From positions 35,071,519 to 35,135,518 of the forward strand of contig NC_084767.1 of the NCBI RefSeq assembly GCF_028858725.1: a DNA stretch of 64,000 bases, read 5' to 3'. Shown piece after piece: positions 24,111-64,000 of this stretch. The notes beneath the pieces are model-generated. The model saw nothing but the letters and a program-made list of their open reading frames with translations, was not told the DNA's origin and made no database searches. This DNA comes from Colius striatus (taxonomy: Eukaryota; Chordata; Aves; Coliiformes; Coliidae). A program made the position numbers and the translations under genes. Each line of letters starts with the position of its first letter. Within the stretch, counting starts at the first letter, position 1.

Positions 24111-26900
24111 CCAGAGGAAGCCTCGATGACCCCATCCACAGGGAAGAGAGGGTTGCAAAGACCCTGGGCCACAGAAGAGGGAGTGGCATCTGGGCTACCT
24201 GTGGCATCCTCAGCCCTACCGTGGCGGTGCTGCCTGGGACCCAGTGTCTGTGCCTGTAGAGCAAGGAGCAGCTGCCGACCCCAGGCAAGGCAGGGTGGGA
24301 GGCTGCCAGTGATATGTGGGCAGAGAGACAGGGACTATGGCAGGCCTGGAGCCTGGTGCCATAAGGTATGACCCATTTGGGGTCCTGCGCCCTGTTTTGG
24401 GTCCTTGTGTGCTGCTGCCTGTGGGCCAGTCAGATGGTGGATAACCCTCGAGCACTGATTTGTGTCCCACAACAAGTCTCTGGGGTACTGCTGGGGCAAA
24501 GGGAAGAGCTGCAGCAGATAGAGAAGGTGGTGGCCCCTGACCCCGAGTGATGCACTGGCACAGGCACAAAGCTGCTTGCCAGAGCCCTGGGCAGTGCAAG
24601 GGGCGAAGGGAAGTGGTAGTGGAGGAGTGCCTCCCTGCTGCTGCACCTGGGCCACCAGGACAGAGTGAGACGGTGCTCTCAGGGCCCCCGACAGTACATG
24701 GGGCAGAAGCTGGGCGAGCTCCATGTGCCAGGGGCTTCGTGGAGGTGGCAGTGTGGGAGGAAAGGGCTGCGGAGAGGAGCTGCCATCTGTGCTCAATGCA
24801 GACAGGGCCAGGGGTCCAACTACCCGTGGCTCAGGTGGGGACCGATGACCCCAGAGGTCCCTTCTTCCCCAGGCAAGTGCTGGCTCTCCCTGGTCAGGGG
24901 GCTGGGAACTGGGGGCTGGGCAGGGGCTGAGGCTGGCAGGACTTGGCTCCTTAGCACCAACTTCCGGTTTCAACCCGCAGCTCTGCGATGTGCAGACAGC
25001 TCCAGCGCCCGCGGAGCGGCTCCAGGGCCTGCCTGAGTGGCGAGGCTGCCGTCCACATGGGGCTCGCAAGGAGCCCAGGGCAGCGCGGGCACTGGCCCTG
25101 AGCTGCGGAGTGCACTGGGAAGGGCTGCATGCCCCTCTACGCCTCTCGCCTCTGCAGCAGGGTGAGTTTCTCGCGTCTCACCCGCACTGTGCGGGTTACC
25201 CAGAGTGAGTGGGAGAGGCAACCCTGGTGCCCTGCCCGCCGGCCCTTGTGCTCTGCCCGCAGGCTGAGGCGCACAGCACAGCACCTGAGCCTGGCACAAC
25301 CAACCCAAAAGGTTGCTTCAGCTTCTTCAGCAGGTAGCATGTGCGGCAGGGGGTTCCGAGCCAGGTGGCAGTCTGTCTCTCCTGGGGAGCAGCTGAGTTT
25401 GCCAGCCAGTCGGCTTCAACACTTTGTGCCACTTTTTTCAAAGCTGCACCTCTGCCAGAGACAGCACCCAGCTCAAGAGTGAGCAGTTACTTTAGGAAAA
25501 CTCAGCAGAGCACCCTTTCCTCCAGCTTCCCAGGCCTTTTTCACTTCCCCACATCAGGCAGCAGCAGAGCACCGAGAGACCCAGTTCCTGGCATTAAATG
25601 GTGGTGACAGCTGGATTTTGATAAGTAGAATGATGTCGTGGGTAGGTTGGGAGGGCCTCTTTGTCAACTTCACTGAGCATAGCAAGGGCGAGGGGCTCTG
25701 TCTGTGGCACGGGGATGGGGCATATCTGCTGCGAGGTGGCTGCCCCTGTCTTCAGCCCACATAGGAAGGCACCCGGTTTCCCCCTGCCATAAGTGGTGAT
25801 CGTGTATGTAACCACCCAGCCATTCCTCGAGTCTTTTTTTGCCCTCCTGCAAGCGTGGCACTGTGACCCAGCTCCTCGAACACTGGAGAGCAACTGCTGG
25901 CTTTGCTTCAGGACTGCAAGGATCCAAGGTTGTTCACAAAACCACTTCAGTCAAGAGGGTTTCCACCTCATTTTAAAACCAAAGCGTGGGAAGTGAGGGG
26001 ATGCTTGAATGGCACATCTACTGATAAAGACACTGCCAAGGTAGTGAGTGAGTATGTCTGGGGCATCCTGGGCAGCGGAGCCGGTGGTGCAGGGGCTGCT
26101 CAGCTGCATGTATCCGCACTCTTGCAACAGAGTGCTCATTCTCTATAGAGTGTTGCAGTACTCCTTTGTGGACAGAATTACACCATGTTGTGTTAGAAAC
26201 TGTAAATAATTGTATTATAGCTGAGTTTGTATGTAGAGAAGCTGTAGTGACCTTTGAAATGGATTGGGAACAGGTGTGTTCTCGGCAGTGAGGCAGATCA
26301 GGTGCAGAGACCCTGTGGGTAACTGTGTTGTAATCAGGGCATTGAATGACTCCAACCTGCTCCAGTCCACACCTCACTGGACTCCTCTTTCTATAGTGCC
26401 TTTTGTAGATACAGCTAAATACACATTATGCAATACAATACAAAAGCATGTCAAAGGTGGTGTTCTGTTTTTTTTTTTCCAAAGTGCAACTGACTGTGTA
26501 AATCTTTTTTTTAAAAAACAAAAGAAAAGATTAGCTACAAACCATTGTCTGTTATAAAAAAAATATAAGAGCATGTCCAGCTTTGATCTAACAGTAGGTT
26601 CATACAGTCAACTTGTGTTTGAGACTGGCTTGTCAGCAACAAGTAACAGGAGGAGAAAAGGAATCCATTCAGTGTTCCCTGTGTGCTGTAGCCAATTTAC
26701 ATGTTGTTTTTTGCCTGTCCCATTACTGATGCTGTTCAATATTATTTAAATAACTGTACTATGTTTTGTGAAAAGCTGAAGAAATTTTATTTCAAAGACA
26801 AGTATGAAGATTAGTTATTTACGAGGACCAAAAAAAGAGAAAGTGTGTGTTGTTTTCTTTGCTTCTGCTGGAATATTAATTACTGTGAAACTTAATGGGG
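24111..26900 (+). other. FZD5: FZD5 3'UTR (end uncertain)
   Basis: After the TGA the first 1.4 kb is GC-rich, then from about 26.15 kb the sequence becomes AT-rich and looks like a conserved distal 3'UTR. It includes a Pumilio-type TGTAAATA at 26201. No AATAAA is present between the stop and 26.9 kb. An ATTAAA occurs at 25593. The distal end is a guess based on the change from AT-rich sequence to a G-rich stretch (GGGGGTGGGGGGGTGTGG) at about 26.9 kb, which could serve as a downstream GU-rich element. Confidence 0.5.
26201..26208 (+). promoter_or_regulatory. Pumilio recognition element in FZD5 3'UTR
   Basis: TGTAAATA matches the consensus UGUANAUA bound by PUM1/PUM2, which repress or destabilise mRNAs. 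It lies in the AT-rich distal part of the presumed FZD5 3'UTR. The short motif can occur by chance. Confidence 0.35.
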
Positions 26901-29900
26901 GTGGGGGGGTGTGGAGGCACGTGCTGGAGGGCTGTGCAGAGCTCTCATCACTAGGAGTTGTGGGGGGACTGCTGGGGCAACACTTGCATGGCACAGGAAC
27001 AGCATCTTCTGGGTGCACGAACCCTGTGTTGTTCTGGGTGCCTTTCAGCAGGGAAGCAAGGAGGACTGTCGTGTATCCCGGCCCTCACTGCCAGCCCTGG
27101 GCCTCCCTGGCGTCAGGTGTCCCAGCCTGGCTGTCCCAGCCTGGGTGCAGCAGCCTGGCTCTGCACTGAAGTGGGTTGTATCCTCAGGGCTGGCTGTGCT
27201 CCTGCCCATCAACTCCCTGACAGCATTTCCTTGACAGGCCAAAGTCACATCTCGCTGGTAGAAGAGAGTTAACTATATCAACTTTTATTGTCGTTCTGCC
27301 ATTTGCACAGTATCAGCCTCTCACTCTGCACTGAGATCAGACCCCGAAGAGGTGCCCTTTGATACTTTTCAGGCCAAGCAGATGACAGCCCTTAGCTGAG
27401 CAGGCTCCTGCCTGCCAATTCGAGTGTCCACGTTGCCATCTGCTGCATGCTCATTCCTGTTGGGAGCAGTCCTTTAGGAAGGACAGCAAGGGGTTAAGGC
27501 TGGCTCCGTGGTGACTAATAGTGCAGGACTCTGCTATCTAGTTAGGTGTGTAGGCACACACCAGGTCCCACTAGATAGGATCTCTTACCTGGAAGCAGCA
27601 TTCCAGCACTCAGCATAAACCTGCCAACCACACAGACTGACTCACCTGGTTCCTCAGCGCTGGGTAACCCTCCCCTTTCCCTGCCCTGCCCCCACCTCTC
27701 CCAAGTACAGGAAAAACATAGGCAGGGGCTGATCTGATTGCACACAGGGCACCTGTTTTGGGGTATGGAGGAGACAGTTCTCAGCACGAGGTTCTTCCTG
27801 TTCTTACTGAAGAGCTATGAACATTTGCTGCCTGGAAGTAACTCCAGCACCTCAATGGCAGCCTTGTTGTCATCATCACCTCTCAAGAATCGGCCGCATC
27901 CTTAGCTCCATAACCATAAACAGGAGTCTGGCAGAGCTGCCATCCCCCGCCTACCTCAGCCACTGTTTTGGAGCAAGGGAAGTGCCATTCTTTGCAGGCA
28001 ACCATTTGTGAATCACCTGCAGGGTTCTGCTCCTGTGAGCTCACCTATGCCACATGCAGCACAGTATAATGCTTGTGCTGTTGCAGCACTCCTGTGCTCT
28101 TCGTGTCCACTTTGGTCAACTTAAGCCATCCTCAAGCCAATCACTGGCTTCCTTTGAACAGTGCAAGTATAGAACAGTTTCAGGCAGGAGGGCATGGGGA
28201 ATGACAGTGTTTGACAGCATGAGGACCATGTGGCCTCTCAAATAGCTTTTAACATCACAGAGCAGAAGCCAAAAGGGTTGTTTCATATAATAAAAACCCT
28301 TGTCCACAAAGGCAGCCTGAGCCTTTTCTAATCCTATGATGAACAAGCCCATGGTCAGACAGGTAAATGTTCTTGCCTTCATTAGTCTGTTGGAGGAGGG
28401 GGAAGTAAGCACACTGCAGTCACTTTGGCAGCACCATTTAATTCACTGTGTATTGTCAGCTTATTTGGTGCAAGGGTAGTTTTCCCAGATAATGTTATAG
28501 AAACTTAGTCCTACATAACACTACTGTGCCATTGTACTGTGAGAAATACCAGCGTAGGACAGGGGCAGGAGCCTCCCTGGGGCTCAATTCACCCTATCCC
28601 ACACATGCCCACCAACCCTCTATGCAAGCTCTTGCCTCAGTTGCACTTCTGTCCTCTTCTGCTTGCACAGGTTATACTTGATACCTAAACACTTATCCAG
28701 AAGTAGTGGTGTTGACATTTATTCCATCCCTCAAGTGTCTGTCAGCTGCCAAACCCATGCTGAAGTAGTTCTCATAAAATTCCCTTAGAAACAGAATACA
28801 CAGTCCTGGTACACAAAGAGGAAGGGCTGCTGCAGCCTCGTGTAACCACAAACCCATCCATGACTTCCTCCTCCTGCTAACACAAGTCAGTGCTGACATC
28901 GTGCTTGCTGGGCCCTAACACAGCCGTTGTCTCTGCAAACGAAGTTACTGCCAGGTGGGAGCACTGCCCTGGAACTGAATACAGGCAGAGGTCACCTCAG
29001 CATAAATAAATATTATTCAGCTGTTGGGTTAAGAGAAGCAAGGTTCATTGATCCTGTAGCTGGTTGCTCTGCGCTGGGAGAGGTGGGTAACAGCCTCTGT
29101 AATTCCAATATTCAGACTATGATTGTATTTTCATTTTCAAGTAGCAGAAGTTACAGGGTCTCCCCCTCCCCCAGTTCATCTTCCAGCAGATCTGCTTACA
29201 TGTAATTCTGATTCTGTAACTCCTACAGAAATGCTCATACTACTCATCCCCTGAAAAGGCAGATGGGTGGTTTACTATTTTCCTATGAAACCCACTAGCT
29301 GTGTTTTCCAGATTCCCTTTAAAGTGGGTCTACTTTTCCTCCCTTAAGCAGCTGAGTTGTAATTGAGCCTTGCTTAGCATCTGCTGAACAGAACAAAATC
29401 CCATTGATCATGTGCTCTGGGCTACACTGCAGTAAAACTAAAGCCTGTTGAGGTTTGAGGCAAAAATTAAGCTTGGAGCAGCAGTCCCCTGCAGGGTATA
29501 TTGCAGAAACAGCCATCAGTTTCAGTTGTCATTGCCTTGCCCTCTAGATCAGCAGGAAGAGGCTCTGTCTCCTTTGGTAACTGAGGGCCTCAGGTCTCCA
29601 CTGAGCCCCTCACAGCTGAATGGTCGAGACAGCTGAATGGTCGAGGCAGCTGAATGGTCGAGGCAGCTGAATGGTGTGGCTTCCAGGAGCCCTCTGCCAG
29701 CCCACAGCCACGTGTATCCAGACCCTTCCCACCAAGTTGAAGGCACTTGGCAGTGCTAAGGAAAGAAAAGCTCGTTAACAATTAGGTCACAAGTCAATCC
29801 AAGAGCTGGTCACTTGTAGCTTCCAATTTAGCACTCCTAAAGGGAGGACTTAGCATCAAATCACTTCCAGAGAGACTGGCCCTGGTTAGGGCCATTTAAG

Positions 29901-30244
29901 TGCAAAGAAACCATCAGTGAGCAGTTATTTGACCAGCCCAAGTCAAATTCTAAATCCAAAGGAGATGTGGGACAAGCCCCAGCAGTTGCCCCAGGCTCTC
30001 CCACACCTCCAGCTGAAGCCTGCTGCCAGGGCCCTGCCCTGTGCTGCGACCAAGCAGCACAGGGCATTCACAAATCACTGCGATAAAATGAAGGTGAGGG
30101 GCTGCTACAGGGAGTGGAGGGGCCTCACGTCACATCACAGGGGGTTTTCTTTCTTTTTTCATCCTTGAGAGAAGCTGCAGAGCACCAAATACTCATGAGG
30201 GAGAATGAAATCAGACAGCTGTACAGAACACACAATTCACCTTT
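26901..30244. other. Intergenic gap between convergent FZD5 and CCNYL1
   Basis: No gene is recognised. The interval separates two genes transcribed toward each other. It has a 17-bp minisatellite (29613-29679), an AATAAA at 29005 in CATAAATAAATATT, and otherwise unremarkable sequence. Some of it may belong to an extended FZD5 3'UTR. Confidence 0.55.
29613..29679. repeat. 17-bp minisatellite, four copies
   Basis: Four head-to-tail copies of CAGCTGAATGGTCGAGG occur at 29613, 29630, 29647 and 29664. The second and third are identical, the first differs by one base, and the last is degenerate at its end. Copy number is probably polymorphic. Confidence 0.95.
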
Positions 30245-31877
30245 AACTTTTAATTAAAATAGAGTTTATTAGCTTTTCTTTTAATACAAACATGAGAAAG
30301 GAAAAACCACCTGAAGATGTAGCATTATTTTCAAAATTGAATTGTTATCAATACCTGAAGTGTCAAGTTCCATGGATTTGGGAGCTCAGGGCTAGCATGT
30401 TTACATACCACAAAAGGCTGTATGCATCTTCTTAGCAGCTGAGTGCAGCCAAACTGGTTATTACACTCAGGCAGCCCCACTCTCAAAGGCACATGGACTT
30501 GCTATTCAGTGTAAGCTTCTGGGCCTTGGCTGGAAGAGGAAGTGCACAAAACCTGTGCTGTTTGGAGAGAGATCTCTCCTAGGACAAACCACCTAGAACC
30601 TATTTGGATCCAAGACGGGAAGATACTACAAAGACTTGTAACAGGAAGAGTCTAATAATACTTATCCTGTTTGGAGTTCCGTTTCAGAGCCTGAAAGTAA
30701 GCTCCACTCCAAAGTCTCAGGAAGAGAAAAACCCAAGCCTCTAGAGGAGTTTCAAGAGATAAAATTCACTTTGAAAAAGAAATTAAAATGGGTTTTATAG
30801 AAAGCTTTTTGATAACTCTCAACTGAACACAACATTTTTTCAATCTGCCTTTTTAGGTAGAGTCCAGGGTTCTTAAACTCATTACTGGCTCATTATGAAC
30901 ATAAATCCCTCCCAGGAAGCACAACCCCAAGGAGAGACAGATGGGTGCACAATATCAGCTTTAGGAACTCCACTGTATATAGCACAAGAGATCTGCAGTA
31001 GAACTCAGAGAAGCAGTGCTGCACACATGCCATTCACCACTGGATTGCTACACTGTTTGGGATGGTGATGATGTTTCCAGACCAACTTTCTCATTCAACG
31101 CCTCAGAAAAATATACAGATTGCATCTCTTCCATAGCAATATAAGGATTAGAAAATGAAAGAAGCACCATAATTCACAAGAAATGCAGCATGGACCCCAT
31201 AACATTTTAACAATACATAAACCCACGTCTCTGCCCCCAGTCAGAACATTCAAAGTCTTTTGACAATCTCTACTGGAGTGAAGCTGTGGGTGCAGTGCTG
31301 GAATTCGTTCTTGCTGGCAGCTTCTTAGTTATGAACAGATCACCAATAATAGCAGCTTCTAGTAGCCAAACCAGGGAAAAGCCGTCAACACGTATCTATG
31401 CTACTGTTTTCAGCTCCAGAGTGGCTTTATACTTTTAAGAGTCCCATGTTTCCTTTGTTTTTGTTAACACTGCATCGACCTGAAATACAAATGCAGCAAG
31501 ACTCTGGATGACAGAAGAGAGGAGGGAAAAACACTGTAACTATAGTCATGTGGTTAGTGTTTAAATTCTAAAATTTAAAACTGCTTATTATTAAAAACCT
31601 CAGAGTTCACAGCTATAGGCCTACATAGTAAGCAAACATCTGTGGGGGACAGGAGGAGAGAAGTTTGGTTTTGCACCTCTGGATACATTAGGAGGAGAGA
31701 GTTGATTAGACGTAGATCTTGTCTTTTTCACCAAGTATGCTCCTCAAGCTCTGGGCTCCCTTGGCTCCCTCTCCTTTTGCTGGAAGACACCATCACTGCT
31801 GGCTGGTGTGCAGGGAGTGGTGGTATTCCTCCAATTCACACGGATGCTGGCTCGTAGTGCAGCACCTTTCTCTCTCC
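30245..31877 (-). other. CCNYL1: CCNYL1 3'UTR
   Basis: The sequence downstream of the CCNYL1 stop on the minus strand is AT-rich without coding features, and runs to a canonical AATAAA (plus-strand TTTATT 30265-30270) with an ATTAAA just beyond it. This gives a 3'UTR of about 1.6 kb in the terminal exon. Confidence 0.7.
30265..30270 (-). terminator. CCNYL1 poly(A) signal AATAAA
   Basis: On the minus strand this reads AATAAACTCTATTTTAATTA, a canonical hexamer about 1.6 kb after the stop codon. It is followed by ATTAAA at 30248-30253. It is the first AATAAA found in the terminal exon. Confidence 0.6.
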
Positions 31878-61550
<29,673 letters not shown>

Positions 61551-61790
61551 GGAGCTGGGAGCTCCCCCGCCGGGCCCCAGCTACGCGGCTCCCGGACTAG
61601 GGCGGGGGAGCAGGGGGAGCCGAGTCGCCGGCCTGAGGGAGGGGCGGAGGGAGGGGCGGGCCTCAGCGCGGCATCACCGCCATCTCCGCCGCGGCCCCCG
61701 CCCGCCCCAGTGGCCGCACCAGCCCCCCCCGCCGCCTCCTGCGCGCCGCGAGCAACGGTCCTCGCGCGAGCGGCCACCTTCCCCCGGGCC

Positions 61791-61816
61791 GGGGGGGGGG
61801 GGGGGGGGGGGGGGGG
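61791..61816. repeat. G26 homopolymer in the CCNYL1 promoter
   Basis: Twenty-six consecutive G on the plus strand (C on the CCNYL1 sense strand), flanked by CCCCCGGGCC and AAGAGGGGAGG, about 240 bases upstream of the ATG. It can form G-quadruplexes, and the exact length is unreliable in any assembly. Confidence 0.9.
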
Positions 61817-61985
61817 AAGAGGGGAGGCCCAACCCCGCCTCGCTCCCACCCAATCGCCTCCCGCCGAGGCGCCGCGTGACGCCACTCCGCCAATGGCCGC
61901 GGGGTTCGTCAGCGACGGCCACCGCGCCCTTCCGGGCCTGCCCCGTTGCTTCCCACGCGCGCACGTAGCGCCGGCCGCGCCCCTC

Positions 61986-62020
61986 GGCACCGCCCACGGC
62001 ACCGCCCACGGCACCGCCCC
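61986..62020. repeat. GGCACCGCCCAC triplicate (three GC boxes)
   Basis: Three tandem 12-base units, the last ending CCGCCCC, each carry a CCGCCC Sp1/KLF core. They lie at the upstream edge of the CCNYL1 CpG island, so the three sites sit on the same face at about one helical turn apart. Confidence 0.9.
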
Positions 62021-62044
62021 CTGGGGCGCCTGTGCCCGAGCGCG

Positions 62045-62050
62045 CACGTG
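62045..62050. promoter_or_regulatory. E-box CACGTG
   Basis: A palindromic E-box in GCGCACGTGCTG at the outer edge of the CCNYL1 CpG island. It is a candidate site for MYC/MAX, USF or MiT factors. Confidence 0.4.
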
Positions 62051-62055
62051 CTGCA

Positions 62056-64000
62056 CCCGGCAGCTAATAAACCTACAGAGAAATAATAGCGTATAGTGTA
62101 ATCATACACAAAGGTATTAATCAATAATAGCATTGATACTATCACGCCGGCATGCTGCCTCCATTGTGTCTTGAGTACCGCATTCCGGGGAGACTCAGTC
62201 AGGGATGTGGCCAACCTTGGTACTGCTCATGTAAGTTTACGAGGCTGTAGGCGAGTCTTGCCGGCTGTTTCTCCCCCTTAGTAAAGGTGTTATGATCTGC
62301 CGGGTTGGTCTGGGGTATTTTGCCCACGTGTACCCACGTGTGCTAGGCGGGTGGGTGGCTCGTCTTGCTGGGCGCGTGGCTGGGCTGGGGGTTGCAGCGG
62401 CTGCCTGGGAGCTCTGCCGTTCTGTTCTGATGACTACAGCAGAGCCCCTCAAGCAGTCGAGTGAAAGCAATGCTGCATCCTACTGCTCGCTTATGTCTTT
62501 CAATTGGCTACTCTGTGCGTTATCTGCCTGCAATCTGAGGAGGAAACTTTAGATGTGGCTGCTGGGATTCCCAGGGACTTCTGTTTTGCTGTATTTAAAG
62601 CATCCAGCAGCTGTGTTTCTGCTCTGTGACCCTTAGCTACCTGAGAGCTTCTCAGAGGACTGGAATGCTCAAATATACTCCAGGGAAGATGGGTTAGAAA
62701 GCAAGATACTGACAGCAGTCAGAGGCCCTGATAAACATACGTCATACTGCAGTGGATCTCCTCACTGTCACTACAAGAATGTAACTCTGACCCCTGATAG
62801 GATGAATGGCTCTGCAGAAGACTTTTCTTAAGAACAGTAAAACAAAGTATTACTAAACACTGGTATCATGCGGGAAGTTATTTCAGAGATAGGCTCAGGG
62901 TTTTACTCCCTTTGTAGGAAAAATCCCAACATTGTCTCTCACATGTGATTGTAGAGGCAAAGTCTTCAGACAAAACCCAGTGTCTTTGAAGAGGGGAAGT
63001 CACAGATGCTGCATTTCTAGAATCTGTACAACTTAATCCCAGACACAACAAAGGGAGGAACTAAACGATTTATAGTTTAACATGAGGATTATTCCCTCAG
63101 ACTGATGAATTATACTTTCTTACTTGCCAGCAAGTTCTCTAAGCTGTGTTAGCTAAGCCTCTTTACATGCTACTGACAGTTTGTAAAGCCATGTTACTCT
63201 GGAGAAATCTGACCTCGTGGGTTACATGAGGGCCTCGGAGAAGATTTACTTTCAGCACTTTTTGGATCCCTTCAGCCCAACACAGCCTCCTACTCTCAGG
63301 TCTAGGACCAGGACTTAATCATCATGTGGACAGGAGACTCACCTGAGTCAGGGAGGGGAAAAAAAAGGTGCTTCACACAAAAACAACCATCCAGTTGTTG
63401 TTTTCTTCCTTCTGGCATTGCATCCACCATTTTTTGTTGAGGATGTTGGGGAAAGAGAAGCAAGCTGGAGGGTTGAAGTAATTAATTCTCAAGCAAGAAT
63501 AAGACCTGGCTTCACCTGCACTATTTAATATTAAAAGTGGCATCATTTACCCTCTTACACCAGAAAATAAGTACCCTTACTTGTTTGCACCTGGCTGACT
63601 TAAAAAGCAGCAATGCGTGAGCAAGCTGCACTCCTGCTGTGCTGCTGGGCCCCATCCAACATCTCAGTGCCAAGGGAGGCAAGCCTGCTCCATCCGAAGT
63701 GGTGGTAGGAATCACAGGCAAATCTGCACGTCTGGGCCAGACAGCTGCAACACCAAGTGTCCGATTCTGAAACTCTGCCTGTCCTGTTCCTTGCTCCCAT
63801 AGCAGCATGTGTGATTGGACTGTCTGGCTTTGTGAAGGGAGGTACAACTGCAGCAAGTGCCTTGTGGGATCCCATCAGCCAACTGGGACCTCTGCTAAGT
63901 TCACACTTTGGGGCAGTCTCAGGGCAGTCTCCCTTTGCCAAAGCTGTGGTTTTATACAGTGGGAAATCCTTGTTCAAAGGTGAAGAAGTGAGCAAGAATG
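62056..64000. other. Intergenic region upstream of CCNYL1
   Basis: No coding sequence or transposon is recognised, apart from the E-box pair noted separately. In mammals the next gene in this direction is METTL21A followed by CREB1; nothing of METTL21A was recognised here. Minus-strand open frames at 63521-63995 lack domain features. Confidence 0.6.
62325..62340. promoter_or_regulatory. Tandem pair of CACGTG E-boxes
   Basis: Two perfect CACGTG palindromes at 62325-62330 and 62335-62340 in CCCACGTGTACCCACGTGTG, four bases apart and ten bases centre to centre. They lie about 0.6-0.7 kb upstream of the probable CCNYL1 start. The repeated CCCACGTGT context is shared by both. Confidence 0.5.

Overview
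This is vertebrate nuclear DNA, most likely from a bird. The evidence is single-copy vertebrate genes with GT-AG introns, several 5'-truncated CR1 LINEs (the typical avian retroposon) ending in the ATTCTATGATTCTATG-type tail, low repeat density, and two CpG islands at gene starts. There are no operons, CRISPR arrays or bacterial features. The species cannot be fixed from the window.

Layout: (1) Positions 1-68 are the last codons of PLEKHM3 (+ strand), identified from its conserved C-terminus, followed by its 3'UTR of uncertain length (candidate poly(A) signals at 6350 and 7675). (2) About 7.7-21.2 kb is intergenic. It holds a well-defined solo LTR (14918-15492; TGTGA...TCACA ends, 4-bp target duplication CCAG), a CR1 piece on the minus strand (15779-16395) and a CR1 tail on the plus strand (about 16.9 kb). 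(3) About 21.2-22.4 kb is a CpG island and promoter. The single-exon coding region of FZD5 (Frizzled-5, 578 aa, + strand) lies at 22374-24110, with a long 3'UTR to perhaps 26.9 kb. (4) About 27-30.2 kb is the gap between convergent genes and carries a small 17-bp minisatellite. (5) About 30.25-61.7 kb is CCNYL1 (cyclin Y-like 1, - strand). I reconstructed its complete coding sequence from ten exons, 364 aa, with every splice phase consistent. Its introns hold CR1 fragments and A-rich low-complexity DNA. (6) About 60.8-62.05 kb is the CCNYL1 CpG-island promoter, with a G26 homopolymer and a triplicated GC-box repeat. The last 2 kb is noncoding and has a tandem pair of CACGTG E-boxes.

The order PLEKHM3-FZD5-CCNYL1, with the same relative orientations, is that of human 2q33-q34, so this is an ordinary conserved block. 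Two of the genes act in Wnt reception: FZD5 binds Wnt, and cyclin Y-family proteins with CDK14/CDK16 phosphorylate the co-receptor LRP6. I found no convincing undescribed system. The most useful observations are the exact gene models, the solo LTR, promoter-proximal repeats, and one unexplained open reading block antisense to CCNYL1.
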